Assembly (NCBI GenBank): GCA_964591455.1
Contig: CAZQDZ010000003.1
Location: forward strand, 129,112 to 193,111
Origin: RFSX01 sp964591455
GTDB lineage: Bacteria > Bacteroidota > Bacteroidia > Chitinophagales > Saprospiraceae
Reading direction: 5' to 3'
Length of the DNA stretch: 64,000 nt
In this document: positions 36,654 through 45,057 of the stretch, piece after piece
Numbering within the stretch: position 1 is the stretch's first letter
How the letters are laid out: every line of letters begins with the position of its first letter
Notes under the pieces: model-generated
What the model was told of the DNA's origin: nothing
Databases searched by the model: none
Seen by the model: the letters and a program-made list of their open reading frames with translations, nothing else
Translations under genes and position numbers: made by a program

Positions 36654-37169
36654 CTAAGTGACTTGATAATTTATAAAATCATTGTAGTCAGGTAGGTCAG
36701 ATACAGTTCTATGGATAAACTGCTTTACGACTTTTCCTTTATGTATAAGAAAAACACCTGGCATCTGTCGGTTATCTCCAACTTGTTTTAGAGAGAGGTT
36801 ATGTTCAGATTCTTTGGCAAGTTTATAGCCTCGAGCCCAGACTTTCAAACCAAATAATTGGCTAAAACGTCCCATTTTAAGTCCAAAAGCACGGTAAAGC
36901 CGTTTCTCAGCATCAGGAATTTGCTCTATATCCTTCAGTCCATATTCCTCAAAATACTGTTCAGCTATGGATGGTTCTGTCATGTGCACAAAGATGACTT
37001 GCATGTTTTTAGACTCTAAAGTCTTTTTCAAGCTCGCAATATCGGATAAGGCTTCCCTGCAGAATATACAACCGAAATGTCTGAGGAATACCAATAATAA
37101 AGGAAATGATTTAGACATGGTGTCTAAATCATTTCCTTTATGTGTAATTATTCTAGTGAAATCAATCAA
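36654..37169 (-). CDS. Peroxiredoxin-like (AhpC/TSA-2, SelL-related) thioredoxin-fold protein
   Basis: 171 residues. The redox motif C-x-x-C is in LLVFLRHFGCIFCREAL, with the typical Arg-His-Phe-Gly before it and a cis-Pro region later (QMPGVFLIHKGKVV). Relatives are PRXL2/SelL-like redox proteins of uncertain substrate. The N-terminal THKGNDLDTMSKSFPLLLVF aligns with the conserved first strand of the fold, so I chose TTG 37169, directly abutting the mdh stop; ATG 37118 would remove that strand's lead-in. A perfect 20-bp hairpin (37098-37140) lies inside codons 10-24. Likely read through from mdh. Confidence 0.78.
   Translation of the reverse strand: MIDFTRIITHKGNDLDTMSKSFPLLLVFLRHFGCIFCREALSDIASLKKTLESKNMQVIFVHMTEPSIAEQYFEEYGLKDIEQIPDAEKRLYRAFGLKMGRFSQLFGLKVWARGYKLAKESEHNLSLKQVGDNRQMPGVFLIHKGKVVKQFIHRTVSDLPDYNDFINYQVT
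37098..37140 (-). terminator. Perfect 20-bp hairpin inside the peroxiredoxin-like coding start
   Basis: Bases 37098-37117 are exactly complementary to 37121-37140 with a 3-base loop. On the minus strand it begins 30 bases after the mdh stop, ends in CCTTTATTATT and has an A-rich opening, so it looks like an mdh terminator or attenuator. It also encloses the internal ATG (37118-37116). Terminator function is inferred. Confidence 0.6.
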
Positions 37170-38150
37170 TTATTTTCTTCTAGATCTTCTTGATTTAGCT
37201 TTAGTTGAAGTTGCTGGTATTAACTTCATCTTCTTGAACGATTCTATGACTGCTTTTACATGTTTTGCAGAAGTTTTAAGCAGTTTCTTTTCTGTAGCAT
37301 TCAGCTTTAGTGGTAGTATTCTTTTAATACCCTCTTTTCCTAATTGTACAGGGACACCTAAAAATGTATTTTTAATACCAAACTCTCCATCTAACCATAC
37401 GCTGCATGGGAAGATTCTGCCATCATCTTTTATGATTGATTCTGCCATTTGAGCCGCAGCAGCACCAGGTGCATACCATGCTGAAGTACCCATAAGTTTC
37501 ACCAATTCTCCGCCACCTTTCTTAGTTCGCTGAACTATTTTATTAAGTGTTCCCTTTGTCATCATATCAGTAACTGGTATACCTGCTACTGTTGTAAATC
37601 TAGGTAAGGGTACCATGGAATCGCCATGTCCACCCATTAGAACTGCTTGTATATCCTTCGGAGAAACGCCTAATTCAGTTGCGAGAAATGCTCTGTATCT
37701 AGCCGTATCAAGTATACCTGCCATTCCAATTACTCTACTAGAGTCTAATCCGCTTGCCTTTAAAGCGGCATAAGCCATAACATCCAATGGATTGGATACT
37801 ATTATAAATATCGGTTTTTTTGAATACTTGAGGATAGATTGGGTTACTGATACAACAATCTTAGCATTTGTAGAAATCAAATCGTCTCTACTCATTCCTG
37901 GTTTACGTGGTATTCCAGCAGTAATGATAACGATATCTGATCCTTTAGTATCTCTATAATTAGAAGTACCAGTTATTTTAGTGCTATAATAATCTATTGG
38001 CGCTTGTTGCCAACTGTCTAAAGCTTTGCCTTTTGCAAAGTCTTCTTTGATATCAACAAGCACAACTTCCTTTACCAAGTCTTTATGTGCTAGGACATTA
38101 GCTGCAGTAGCGCCTACATTTCCAGCCCCAACTACTGTAATTTTACTCAT
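37170..38150 (-). CDS. mdh: Malate dehydrogenase
   Basis: 326 residues from ATG 38148-38150. The NAD-dependent enzyme converts malate to oxaloacetate in the TCA cycle. Seen: Rossmann start KITVVGAGNVGATAANVLA, substrate Arg in ITAGIPRKPGMSRDDL, IIVSNPLDVMAY, and the active-site His in LMGGHGDSMVPL. A 13-residue longer reading is excluded by the promoter at 38187-38194. The tail (KAKSRRSRRK) is an unusual basic extension beyond the normal ~310 residues. The gene is followed without gap by the peroxiredoxin-like frame. Confidence 0.95.
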   Translation of the reverse strand: MSKITVVGAGNVGATAANVLAHKDLVKEVVLVDIKEDFAKGKALDSWQQAPIDYYSTKITGTSNYRDTKGSDIVIITAGIPRKPGMSRDDLISTNAKIVVSVTQSILKYSKKPIFIIVSNPLDVMAYAALKASGLDSSRVIGMAGILDTARYRAFLATELGVSPKDIQAVLMGGHGDSMVPLPRFTTVAGIPVTDMMTKGTLNKIVQRTKKGGGELVKLMGTSAWYAPGAAAAQMAESIIKDDGRIFPCSVWLDGEFGIKNTFLGVPVQLGKEGIKRILPLKLNATEKKLLKTSAKHVKAVIESFKKMKLIPATSTKAKSRRSRRK

Positions 38151-38186
38151 GTTACGAAATAATTTAATTTGTATAATATTGTGACG

Positions 38187-38194
38187 CAAAGTTA
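38187..38194 (-). promoter_or_regulatory. mdh -7 box (TAACTTTG, minus strand)
   Basis: Exact TAnnTTTG match on the minus strand; predicted start near 38181, about 31 bases before the ATG at 38150. An 8-bp inverted repeat (AAATGTCT at 38207-38214, AGACATTT at 38221-38228) lies just upstream at the -33 position. Confidence 0.55.
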
Positions 38195-38353
38195 TATATA
38201 TATTTTAAATGTCTAATCATAGACATTTCCTTGAGCCTTTTTTAAGTTTTTCTGTGATAATAGTGTCACCCTGAAACAAAAGTCTAAAATTATCACATCG
38301 GTTTAACAACTAATCATGTAATTAGATTATTACATTTAAGAAATATTTGAATT

Positions 38354-39850
38354 ATGAGATATATAGGAGTTATAATATTGTTCTTAGTAAGCATTCCTCT
38401 AGCTAATTCGCAACATTGGTGCGGTACGATGCAGGATGATGATTTTATGCAAAACCTGATTGATAACAAGCAGCATTGGGATGAAACTTTGGCTAGAAGT
38501 AGTCAAGCTAGATTTATACCGGTTACAATCCACTTGGTAGGACGTGATGATGGCACAGGAAGCTTTAGTGAAGAATTAGCTAATAGAGCGATGTGCTTAT
38601 TGAATGAGCGATTCTCTGACTTGGGAACGGAAATGCATTTTTATGTTAAAGGGTTTAATAACATAAATGCCACTAGAGTATTTGATAATCCTAGAGATAA
38701 TATCGGATTTATGCGATCATCGAAGGATCGTACATCTATGAATATTTTTGTAGTTAACCAGATTTCTACTGGACCTACAGGAACGACTTTAGGATTTTTT
38801 ACTGGCGGTATTAATGATTTTATAGTAATGAGAGCCCAAAATTTTGGTGATGCTTCTTTTACTCTTGAGCATGAATTAGGTCACTTTTTCACCCTAGCAC
38901 ATACACATAGAGGTTGGGAAGATGTTCCTTGGAGTCCTAACGATACATCAAGAGTTGAAATTATTTCCATTAGTTCTTCACAGTCATCTCCTGTACAAGT
39001 TGAGCTTGCAGATGGAAGTAATTGTGGGACTGCTGCAGACTTTTTATGTGATACACCAGCAGATTATGGAAGTACCTTTTTGTGTGGTTGCTGTACAGCA
39101 CAGGGCATTTGCAGAGATAGAAATGGTGATGAATTAGCACCGATGAATAATAACATTATGTCTTACTCAGGTAATTGCACAGATTGGGCCTTTACACCTA
39201 ATCAAATTACAGCAATGCAAGCATCTTTTGATGCACCCAACAGAGCTTTCTTAAGAACAGCAGAGAATGACGTTACTGAATTCACACCAATAGTAGATTC
39301 TATAACTGGAATGTCTCCAGAACAAGGTGCGATGCTTCCACAATTTGACCGTGTAGAATTAAGCTGGGATCCTGTAGAAAATGCTGAATTTTATGAAGTT
39401 GTTGTTAGAGGAGAGACATTCAGGACAGAGGAGGCAAGTTATGTCGTTACTACCCTATCACCGAATGAATTTCCAGTTGTATGGAGTGTAAGAGCATTTA
39501 ATATTTTTGGTGGTGGTTGTTCTCCAAATGCTGAGTTATTTTTTGGTGTTGGATCCGATATGACTTCTGCAGTGAATAATATTGACTTCGTATCTGATGT
39601 CAACATATTTCCTAATCCTGCGCAAGAGAATAGCAATATCACAGTCTCATTTGACTCTGGCAGTCCTTTTACAGGAACTTTAAGTCTGTACAATATCAAT
39701 GGACAACTTGTATCTCAAGATAAAAATGTAAGATTTATTGGAGGCGATAATAGGCATAATATAAGTCTGAATGGAATATCCAGTGGGATACATATCCTTG
39801 AGATTCAAACAGAGAGAGGCACAGTAGTAGAAAAACTAATTATAGACTAA
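38354..39850 (+). CDS. Secreted M43-like zinc metalloprotease with T9SS sorting domain
   Basis: 498 residues. Signal peptide (IGVIILFLVSIPLANS), then a metzincin domain with HELGHFFTLAH at residues 173-183 (zinc ligands His173, His177, His183; catalytic Glu174) and a Met-turn in NNIMSYSGNC. This matches the M43 pappalysin/cytophagalysin family. The Gly usual at the eighth position of HExxHxxGxxH is Thr180. Cys-rich loops (GSNCGTAADFLCDTPADYG, FLCGCCTAQGIC) are typical of M43. A fibronectin-like domain (residues ~320-395) and a type A sorting domain (VNIFPNPAQENSNITV, ISSGIHILEI) complete it. It should be secreted and cut extracellular protein. Confidence 0.88.
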   Translation: MRYIGVIILFLVSIPLANSQHWCGTMQDDDFMQNLIDNKQHWDETLARSSQARFIPVTIHLVGRDDGTGSFSEELANRAMCLLNERFSDLGTEMHFYVKGFNNINATRVFDNPRDNIGFMRSSKDRTSMNIFVVNQISTGPTGTTLGFFTGGINDFIVMRAQNFGDASFTLEHELGHFFTLAHTHRGWEDVPWSPNDTSRVEIISISSSQSSPVQVELADGSNCGTAADFLCDTPADYGSTFLCGCCTAQGICRDRNGDELAPMNNNIMSYSGNCTDWAFTPNQITAMQASFDAPNRAFLRTAENDVTEFTPIVDSITGMSPEQGAMLPQFDRVELSWDPVENAEFYEVVVRGETFRTEEASYVVTTLSPNEFPVVWSVRAFNIFGGGCSPNAELFFGVGSDMTSAVNNIDFVSDVNIFPNPAQENSNITVSFDSGSPFTGTLSLYNINGQLVSQDKNVRFIGGDNRHNISLNGISSGIHILEIQTERGTVVEKLIID

Positions 39851-39870
39851 TAATAATATTGAATACTTAA

Positions 39871-41070
39871 ATGAATTTACACGAATATCAAGCAAAAGAA
39901 TTGATAGCTAGCTACGGTGTACCTATACAAAAGGGCATTATGGCAGAAACTATAGATGAAGCAATAGCAGCTTACAAAAAGATTGTAGAAGAATCTGGTG
40001 CAACTATAGCTATCGTTAAAGCACAGATACATGCAGGTGGTAGAGGTAAAGGTGGTGGCGTCAAACTTGTCAAAAATTTAGATGAGTTGAAAGAGAATGC
40101 TAGCAATATCTTAGGCATGATGCTGAAGACTCCTCAAACTCCTGGAGGAATGGATGGTTCAGGAAAAAAGGTAAATAAGATTTTAGTTGCTGAAGATGCA
40201 TATGCCCCTGATTTTGATGCTTGTAAGGAATTTTATGTATCCATATTGATGGATAGAGAAAAGCAACAAAATGTAATAGTTTATTCTACCGAAGGCGGGA
40301 TGGATATTGAAGAAGTTGCAGAGAAAACACCCCACCTAGTTCATAAAGAGTGGGTGGATCCAGAGCTGGGTCTTCAAGCATTTCAGACAAGAAAAATTGC
40401 TTTTAATTTAGGCTTGTCTGGAGCAGGATTGAAGAATATGGCGAAGTTCATCTCTAAATTATACGCGTCTTTTCTAGGTGCAGATGCATCATTGATAGAA
40501 ATAAATCCGACCCTCAAAACAGGAGATGATCGGATAATAGCAGTAGATACAAAAATCAGCTTAGACGATAATGCGCTTTATAGACATAAAGATCTCGCTG
40601 AGTTACGAGATGAATCAGAAGAAGATCCGACTGAAGTAGAAGCAAAGAAAGTGGGCTTGAATTATGTCAAATTAGATGGCAACGTAGGATGCATGGTTAA
40701 TGGAGCAGGCTTGGCAATGGCCACTATGGATATAATCAAGTTGTCTGGTGGTTCTCCTGCAAACTTCTTGGATGTAGGTGGAACAGCAGATGCTGAAAGA
40801 GTAGAACAAGCCTTTAGAATGATTCTGAAGGATCCTAATGTAAAGGCAATACTCATAAATATTTTTGGAGGAATCGTTAGATGCGACAGAGTAGCTCAAG
40901 GTGTGGTAGATGCTTATAAGAATATAGGAGATATTAAAGTCCCTATTATTGTAAGACTACAAGGTACAAATGCAGATATAGCCAAGGAGATTATAGATAA
41001 GAGTGGGTTGTCAGTTCAGTCTGCTATAATACTGAAAGAAGCTGCAGCAGCTGTGAAAGCCGTATTGTAA
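39871..41070 (+). CDS. sucC: Succinyl-CoA synthetase, beta subunit (ADP-forming)
   Basis: 399 residues. ATP-grasp N-terminal half (MNLHEYQAKELIASYGVPIQKG, KAQIHAGGRGKGGGVKL) and C-terminal CoA-ligase half (GLAMATMDIIKLSGGSPANFLDVGGTA-like region, INIFGGIVRCD, VRLQGTNADIAKEI). It carries out substrate-level phosphorylation in the TCA cycle with SucD, which is not adjacent. It starts 20 bases after the protease gene. Transcription ends at the hairpin at 41091-41132. Confidence 0.97.
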   Translation: MNLHEYQAKELIASYGVPIQKGIMAETIDEAIAAYKKIVEESGATIAIVKAQIHAGGRGKGGGVKLVKNLDELKENASNILGMMLKTPQTPGGMDGSGKKVNKILVAEDAYAPDFDACKEFYVSILMDREKQQNVIVYSTEGGMDIEEVAEKTPHLVHKEWVDPELGLQAFQTRKIAFNLGLSGAGLKNMAKFISKLYASFLGADASLIEINPTLKTGDDRIIAVDTKISLDDNALYRHKDLAELRDESEEDPTEVEAKKVGLNYVKLDGNVGCMVNGAGLAMATMDIIKLSGGSPANFLDVGGTADAERVEQAFRMILKDPNVKAILINIFGGIVRCDRVAQGVVDAYKNIGDIKVPIIVRLQGTNADIAKEIIDKSGLSVQSAIILKEAAAAVKAVL

Positions 41071-41090
41071 GACATACTATTATGAAAAAC

Positions 41091-41132
41091 AAAGTCCGAC
41101 ATAATTATCAGAATTATGTCGGCTTTTTTTTT
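41091..41132 (+). terminator. sucC intrinsic terminator
   Basis: CCGACATAATT (41096-41106) pairs with AATTATGTCGG (41112-41122), followed by CTTTTTTTTT. Strong stem with a long T run. Confidence 0.93.
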
Positions 41133-41170
41133 GACCCTCAGTAAATTAGAGTCTCAGAATATGAGGGCAT

Positions 41171-41767
41171 ATGATTGACAACAGAAAAAACTATCTTATC
41201 CATCCCAAGGTCATCGCCTTATACATTCTTCTTATAGGTGTGACGTCCTTATTTATTGGATTCAGTATTTCTTACATATACACAAGAGTTCAGTCAGGTG
41301 CTCCTGCATTTAAATTACCGCCGCTATTTATTCTAAACACATTCATACTCCTTGCCTCTAGTTTCACTTTAGTAAGGTCTATGAAATGGTATAGAGAAGA
41401 TAGGACTGAGTCTTATAAACAGTATCTCGGCCTAACATTACTCCTCACTGTCTTGTTCTTACTTAGTCAGATTATCGCGTGGAAGGGATTATATCAAGAT
41501 GGGGTTTTCGTTAATCATAGCAATATGGCCTCATTTCTTTATCTTATATCTGGTGTCCATTTTGCGCATGTTATTGTAGGCATCCCTTTCCTTGCCATAT
41601 TCTATTATAATGCCAAGAAAAAAATGGTGGAACCTGTCAGTGTTTTAATATATTTTTCCGATCCAGAGAAGAAAAGAAAATTGAAGCTGATATCTGTCTA
41701 CTGGCATTTTTTGGATGCGCTTTGGATCTATTTGGTTTTGTTCTTTGGAGTCAATCTTCTTTTTTGA
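41171..41767 (+). CDS. Heme-copper oxidase subunit III-like protein
   Basis: 198 residues with five predicted membrane helices. COX3 features: HSNMASFLYLISGVHFAHVIVG (the Glu-less subunit III helix), and SVYWHFLDALWIYLVLFF at the C-terminus, a diagnostic family signature. It should be an inner-membrane subunit of a cytochrome c oxidase. No subunit I or II gene, heme synthesis gene or other cox gene is adjacent, so it is an orphan copy. It is convergent with the DUF721 gene, 5 bases apart. Confidence 0.85.
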   Translation: MIDNRKNYLIHPKVIALYILLIGVTSLFIGFSISYIYTRVQSGAPAFKLPPLFILNTFILLASSFTLVRSMKWYREDRTESYKQYLGLTLLLTVLFLLSQIIAWKGLYQDGVFVNHSNMASFLYLISGVHFAHVIVGIPFLAIFYYNAKKKMVEPVSVLIYFSDPEKKRKLKLISVYWHFLDALWIYLVLFFGVNLLF

Positions 41768-41772
41768 ATAGC

Positions 41773-42069
41773 TTATCGTACAATCAGTTCAGTTACCTTT
41801 TTATGCTGTAAGTGCTTGTTCATTTTTTCTATGACGACTTCTTTGGTACTTGACAATTCTTGTTTGAGTGCTGAAGAAGTAAGGTATATGGTGAGTACCC
41901 CTTTCTTATAAACCACTTTACTCGTATAGTTAGAAATCACTGATCCAAAAACTTCACGCCACACCCGCTCTACCGTGTATTGTTGGTACCCATTAGCCAA
42001 GCGATTATTCTTGACAAAGACACCACCAATAATATTATTTATCTTAAAATCATCAGACATATTCGCCAT
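41773..42069 (-). CDS. DUF721 (DciA-like) protein
   Basis: 98 residues, all of it the DUF721 domain: INNIIGGVFVKNNRLANGYQQYTVERVWREVFG, YKKGVLTIYLTSSALKQELSSTKE. DUF721 includes DciA, the ancestral loader of the replicative helicase DnaB, and a recF neighbour supports a replication role. The gene overlaps the 3' end of recF by 17 bases, so translation is coupled. DciA function here is inference. Confidence 0.85.
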   Translation of the reverse strand: MANMSDDFKINNIIGGVFVKNNRLANGYQQYTVERVWREVFGSVISNYTSKVVYKKGVLTIYLTSSALKQELSSTKEVVIEKMNKHLQHKKVTELIVR

Positions 42070-43159
42070 TATGAATTCTGTATTCTTTATAGTTCATTCC
42101 TATTTCTGATAACAATCTGCCCACTCTATCTTTATCAGTATCTGTAATGAATACCTGTGAAGTAAGGTCCTTATTACAAATACTAAGAAGCTGTCTCACT
42201 CTGTTGGTATCCAACTTATCGAAAATATCATCCAATAGCAAGATAGGCTTTTTGTTGGTTTGCTCTATAATCCATCTAATTTGAGCAATTTTTAATGCAA
42301 TTATGGTAGATTTCAATTGTCCTTGTGACCCATATTTCTTAAGTGGTTTTTGCAGTAAGAGAATATCCAGATCATCTCTATGAATGCCCCCATTCGTTTT
42401 ACCCGAAAATTTATCCTTCATTTTGTTGCTCTTTTGGATTTCTAAATAGTTAGCAGAATTAAGCTGCGATGAATATTCTACTTGAATATGCTCAGAGTTA
42501 TCACTAATAGATGAATAGTACTCTGCAACAAGTGGCTGAAGTGTAGTTACATAAGCTTTACGCTTCTCATTCAAATAATGAGCTGGATCATTCATAGCCT
42601 TATCTATTGAATCCAGCAAAACTTTATCTGTGTTCCCTTTGCCCAGATTTGCTTTGAGGAAGGCATTGCGCTGTTTGAGTAGTTTGTTGTATTTCAGTAA
42701 CTGTATAAGGTATTCTCGGTCTGATTGAGATATGGTTCTATCCATTAGTTTCCTTCTTTCCATACTAGATTCCATCAATATCTGAATATCTCTTGGAGCA
42801 ATAATGAAGGCGGGGAATTTACCTAATATATCGGCTCTGCTTTCAATTTTCTTGTCATCCAGCTCTGTGACTTTTTTATGTCCGACTTCAGATTTTATTT
42901 TGACCTTACGAGTTTGTGATCCATCATTTATCCTTGCTTCTACCCTATAGAATGATTGATCATCCTTGTATATGTAACGATCTAGATGCGAAAAATAACT
43001 TTTGCCATTGCATACGTGAAATATAGCATCCAGAATTGTTGTTTTGCCTGCACCATTGAACCCTGTAATCACATTTAAGTAATCAGAAAGCTCCAAAGTC
43101 AACTTTTCATAGTTTCTGTAATTGACTAGTGATATAAATTCTAGAAGTATATTATCCAA
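42053..43159 (-). CDS. recF: DNA replication and repair protein RecF
   Basis: 368 residues. SMC-like ATPase that helps RecOR load RecA at gaps. Walker A GFNGAGKTT at residues 33-41, RDIQILMESSMERRKLMDRTISQSDREYL, signature GSQGQLKSTIIALKIAQ and Walker B PILLLDDIFDKLD. The start is TTG 43157-43159; no ATG precedes the conserved N-terminus. A minus-strand -7 box lies at 43182-43189. The gene order recF-DUF721 is common in this phylum. Confidence 0.95.
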   Translation of the reverse strand: MDNILLEFISLVNYRNYEKLTLELSDYLNVITGFNGAGKTTILDAIFHVCNGKSYFSHLDRYIYKDDQSFYRVEARINDGSQTRKVKIKSEVGHKKVTELDDKKIESRADILGKFPAFIIAPRDIQILMESSMERRKLMDRTISQSDREYLIQLLKYNKLLKQRNAFLKANLGKGNTDKVLLDSIDKAMNDPAHYLNEKRKAYVTTLQPLVAEYYSSISDNSEHIQVEYSSQLNSANYLEIQKSNKMKDKFSGKTNGGIHRDDLDILLLQKPLKKYGSQGQLKSTIIALKIAQIRWIIEQTNKKPILLLDDIFDKLDTNRVRQLLSICNKDLTSQVFITDTDKDRVGRLLSEIGMNYKEYRIHNGEYV

Positions 43160-43181
43160 ATACTTATCTTTATTGTCTTTT

Positions 43182-43189
43182 CAAAAGTA
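43182..43189 (-). promoter_or_regulatory. recF -7 box (TACTTTTG, minus strand)
   Basis: Exact TAnnTTTG match; predicted start near 43176, about 17 bases before the TTG start of recF, which supports that start. Confidence 0.5.
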
Positions 43190-43219
43190 ATTTATTTAAA
43201 CCCTCATAATAGCAATAAT

Positions 43220-44260
43220 ATGGCTGAAGTAGTACAGAAGAAGGATGTTGCAAAGAGCACCAATGATAAAGGTGGCAAAATCAGTAAAGAAACTTATATG
43301 CAGTGGTATGAAGTCATGTTACGAATAAGAAGATTCGAGGAAGCATCGCTTAAGGCCTATAGTCAGCAAAAAATAAGAGGTTTTCTGCATGTCTATATAG
43401 GACAAGAGGCTATCGCAGCAGGTATTGTTAGTGCACTAACCAAGGATGACAAGATAGCTACGGCATACAGACAGCATGGAATAGCCTTATCTAGAGGGAT
43501 AGATTCCAAATCTTGCATGGCAGAGCTATTCGGTAAAGCCACAGGAATAGTGAAAGGAAAGGGAGGGTCAATGCATTTTTCATCTAAAGAACACAACTAT
43601 ATAGGCGGTAATGGTATCGTAGGCGCTCAGATTCCTATTGGGACAGGAGTTGCCTTTGCAGAAAAGTATAAAGAGACTAAGAATCTTTGCGTCACAATGT
43701 TTGGAGATGGTGCTTCTAGACAAGGAGCTTTGCATGAATCATTTAATATGGCCATGACATGGAAGTTGCCGGTGTTATACATCTGTGAGAACAATCAATA
43801 TGCTATGGGTACCTCAGTGGAGAGAACTTCTAATGTTCAAGACCTTTATAAGTTAGGTCTTTCATATGATATGCCAAGTGAACAAGTAGATGGTATGTCA
43901 CCGTTAGCAGTGCATAATGCACTCACAAAGGCAGCTAATCATATCAGAAGCGGTAAAGGCCCGTATTATTTGGAGATAAAAACTTATAGATATAGAGGGC
44001 ATTCAGTCTCTGATCCAGGAAAATATCGTACAAAAGATGAGTTAAATGGGTATAAAGAGTTAGACCCTATAGTAGAGACAGCAGAGCATATGCTCAATAA
44101 TAAGTTAGCTACTCAGAAAGAGATTGATGCGATAAATGACAAAATCAAAAAGGAAATTGCTGATGCGGTTGAGTTTGCTGAGAAATCGGATTTCCCTATG
44201 GCTTCAGAGCTTTATGATGATAACTATGTCCAAAAGGACTACCCTTTTATAATGGATTAG
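43220..44260 (+). CDS. pdhA: Pyruvate dehydrogenase E1 component, alpha subunit
   Basis: 346 residues. Thiamine diphosphate-dependent subunit that decarboxylates pyruvate to feed acetyl-CoA synthesis. Seen: MLRIRRFEEASLKAYSQQKIRGFLHVYIGQEA, GGKGGSMHFSSKEHN-like loop (GKGGSMHF), the ThDP motif GDGASRQGALHESFNMA ending ENNQYAMGT, and the loop YRYRGHSVSDPGKYRTKDEL. pdhB is not adjacent. One-mismatch -7 boxes only. A hairpin follows the stop. Confidence 0.95.
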   Translation: MAEVVQKKDVAKSTNDKGGKISKETYMQWYEVMLRIRRFEEASLKAYSQQKIRGFLHVYIGQEAIAAGIVSALTKDDKIATAYRQHGIALSRGIDSKSCMAELFGKATGIVKGKGGSMHFSSKEHNYIGGNGIVGAQIPIGTGVAFAEKYKETKNLCVTMFGDGASRQGALHESFNMAMTWKLPVLYICENNQYAMGTSVERTSNVQDLYKLGLSYDMPSEQVDGMSPLAVHNALTKAANHIRSGKGPYYLEIKTYRYRGHSVSDPGKYRTKDELNGYKELDPIVETAEHMLNNKLATQKEIDAINDKIKKEIADAVEFAEKSDFPMASELYDDNYVQKDYPFIMD

Positions 44261-44292
44261 AATCTCCCATCTTCTGATTTTATGTTTTAGCG

Positions 44293-44333
44293 ATACTTCT
44301 CTTATACATATAAGAGAAGTATTAATTATTTTT
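44293..44333 (+). terminator. pdhA terminator
   Basis: Bases 44293-44306 pair perfectly with 44309-44322 (14 bp, 2-base loop), followed by a T-rich run (TAATTATTTTTG). The T run contains the next gene's -7 box. Confidence 0.8.
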
Positions 44334-44334
44334 G
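44327..44334 (+). promoter_or_regulatory. TPR-gene -7 box (TATTTTTG)
   Basis: Exact TAnnTTTG match inside the pdhA terminator T run. Predicted start near 44340, about 19 bases before ATG 44359. Confidence 0.5.
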
Positions 44335-44358
44335 CACCAAATTTTAGAAACTGTTATA

Positions 44359-45045
44359 ATGGGAAAAAGAAAACGAAGACTAGGTGGTGATGAAGAGATT
44401 GTAGATGTAGTACTAGACCAAACTCCGAAGTCAACTGAAGATTGGTTTGAGAAGAATAAAAATTTAGTTCTTGGACTATTCCTTGGGCTTGCATTACTTA
44501 TTGCAGCTTTTGTAATTTATAAGTACTTCATTAAAGCACCAAAAGAAGAAGCAGCTAAAGCAGCAATATTCAGAGCTGAGCAGCAATTCCAAAGGGATTC
44601 TTTTCTTCTTGCCTTGGAGAAACCAGGTGGTGGACATGATGGGTTTCTTGATATCGTAGATAATTATGGGGGTACTAAGACTGGCAACCTTGCTAAACTT
44701 TATGCAGGCATATGCTTTCTACAAATAGGAAAGTATGAGGAGTCAATAAACTATCTGGAAAGCCACAATAGTTCTGGAGAATATTCTCCTATAGTCAAGA
44801 ATGGCAATCTAGGAGATGCTTATTCAGAACTAGGAGATTTAGGAAAAGCGCTATCATTTTATGAAAAAGCAACCACTTCTAGTGAAGATGCACTTCTGAC
44901 ACCTTATTATCTTCATAAACTAGGGATGCTAGCTAAAAGAAATGGAGACAATTCCAAGGCTGTATCTGCATTCACCAAAATTAGGGATAATTACCCTACT
45001 TCTAATGAGGCAGCTAATATAGATATGCTTATCGGCGCGAACTAA
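44359..45045 (+). CDS. Tetratricopeptide-repeat membrane protein (YfgM-like)
   Basis: 228 residues from ATG 44359; the promoter rules out a longer TTG start at 44332. A basic cytosolic N-terminus (MGKRKRRLGG), one membrane helix (NLVLGLFLGLALLIAAFVIYKYF, residues ~36-58), then a periplasmic TPR domain with ANIDMLIGAN at the end. The blocks KLYAGICFLQIGKYEESINYLESH and GNLGDAYSELGDLGKALSFYEKA are TPR helices. YfgM in E. coli is a periplasmic chaperone partner of PpiD and SecYEG; equivalence is inferred from layout. ribH follows 12 bases later, in the same direction. Confidence 0.8.
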   Translation: MGKRKRRLGGDEEIVDVVLDQTPKSTEDWFEKNKNLVLGLFLGLALLIAAFVIYKYFIKAPKEEAAKAAIFRAEQQFQRDSFLLALEKPGGGHDGFLDIVDNYGGTKTGNLAKLYAGICFLQIGKYEESINYLESHNSSGEYSPIVKNGNLGDAYSELGDLGKALSFYEKATTSSEDALLTPYYLHKLGMLAKRNGDNSKAVSAFTKIRDNYPTSNEAANIDMLIGAN

Positions 45046-45057
45046 TACTTCTTGTAA

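Noticed and set aside
38253..38297. TGTGATAAT/ATTATCACA inverted repeat before the M43 gene, possible CRP-like site
   Set aside because: The arms are 27 bases apart; the closer GTGA/TCAC pair has the wrong 8-base spacing.
44332..45045. Longer TTG start for the TPR gene
   Set aside because: It overlaps the -7 box, so it would not be in the transcript.
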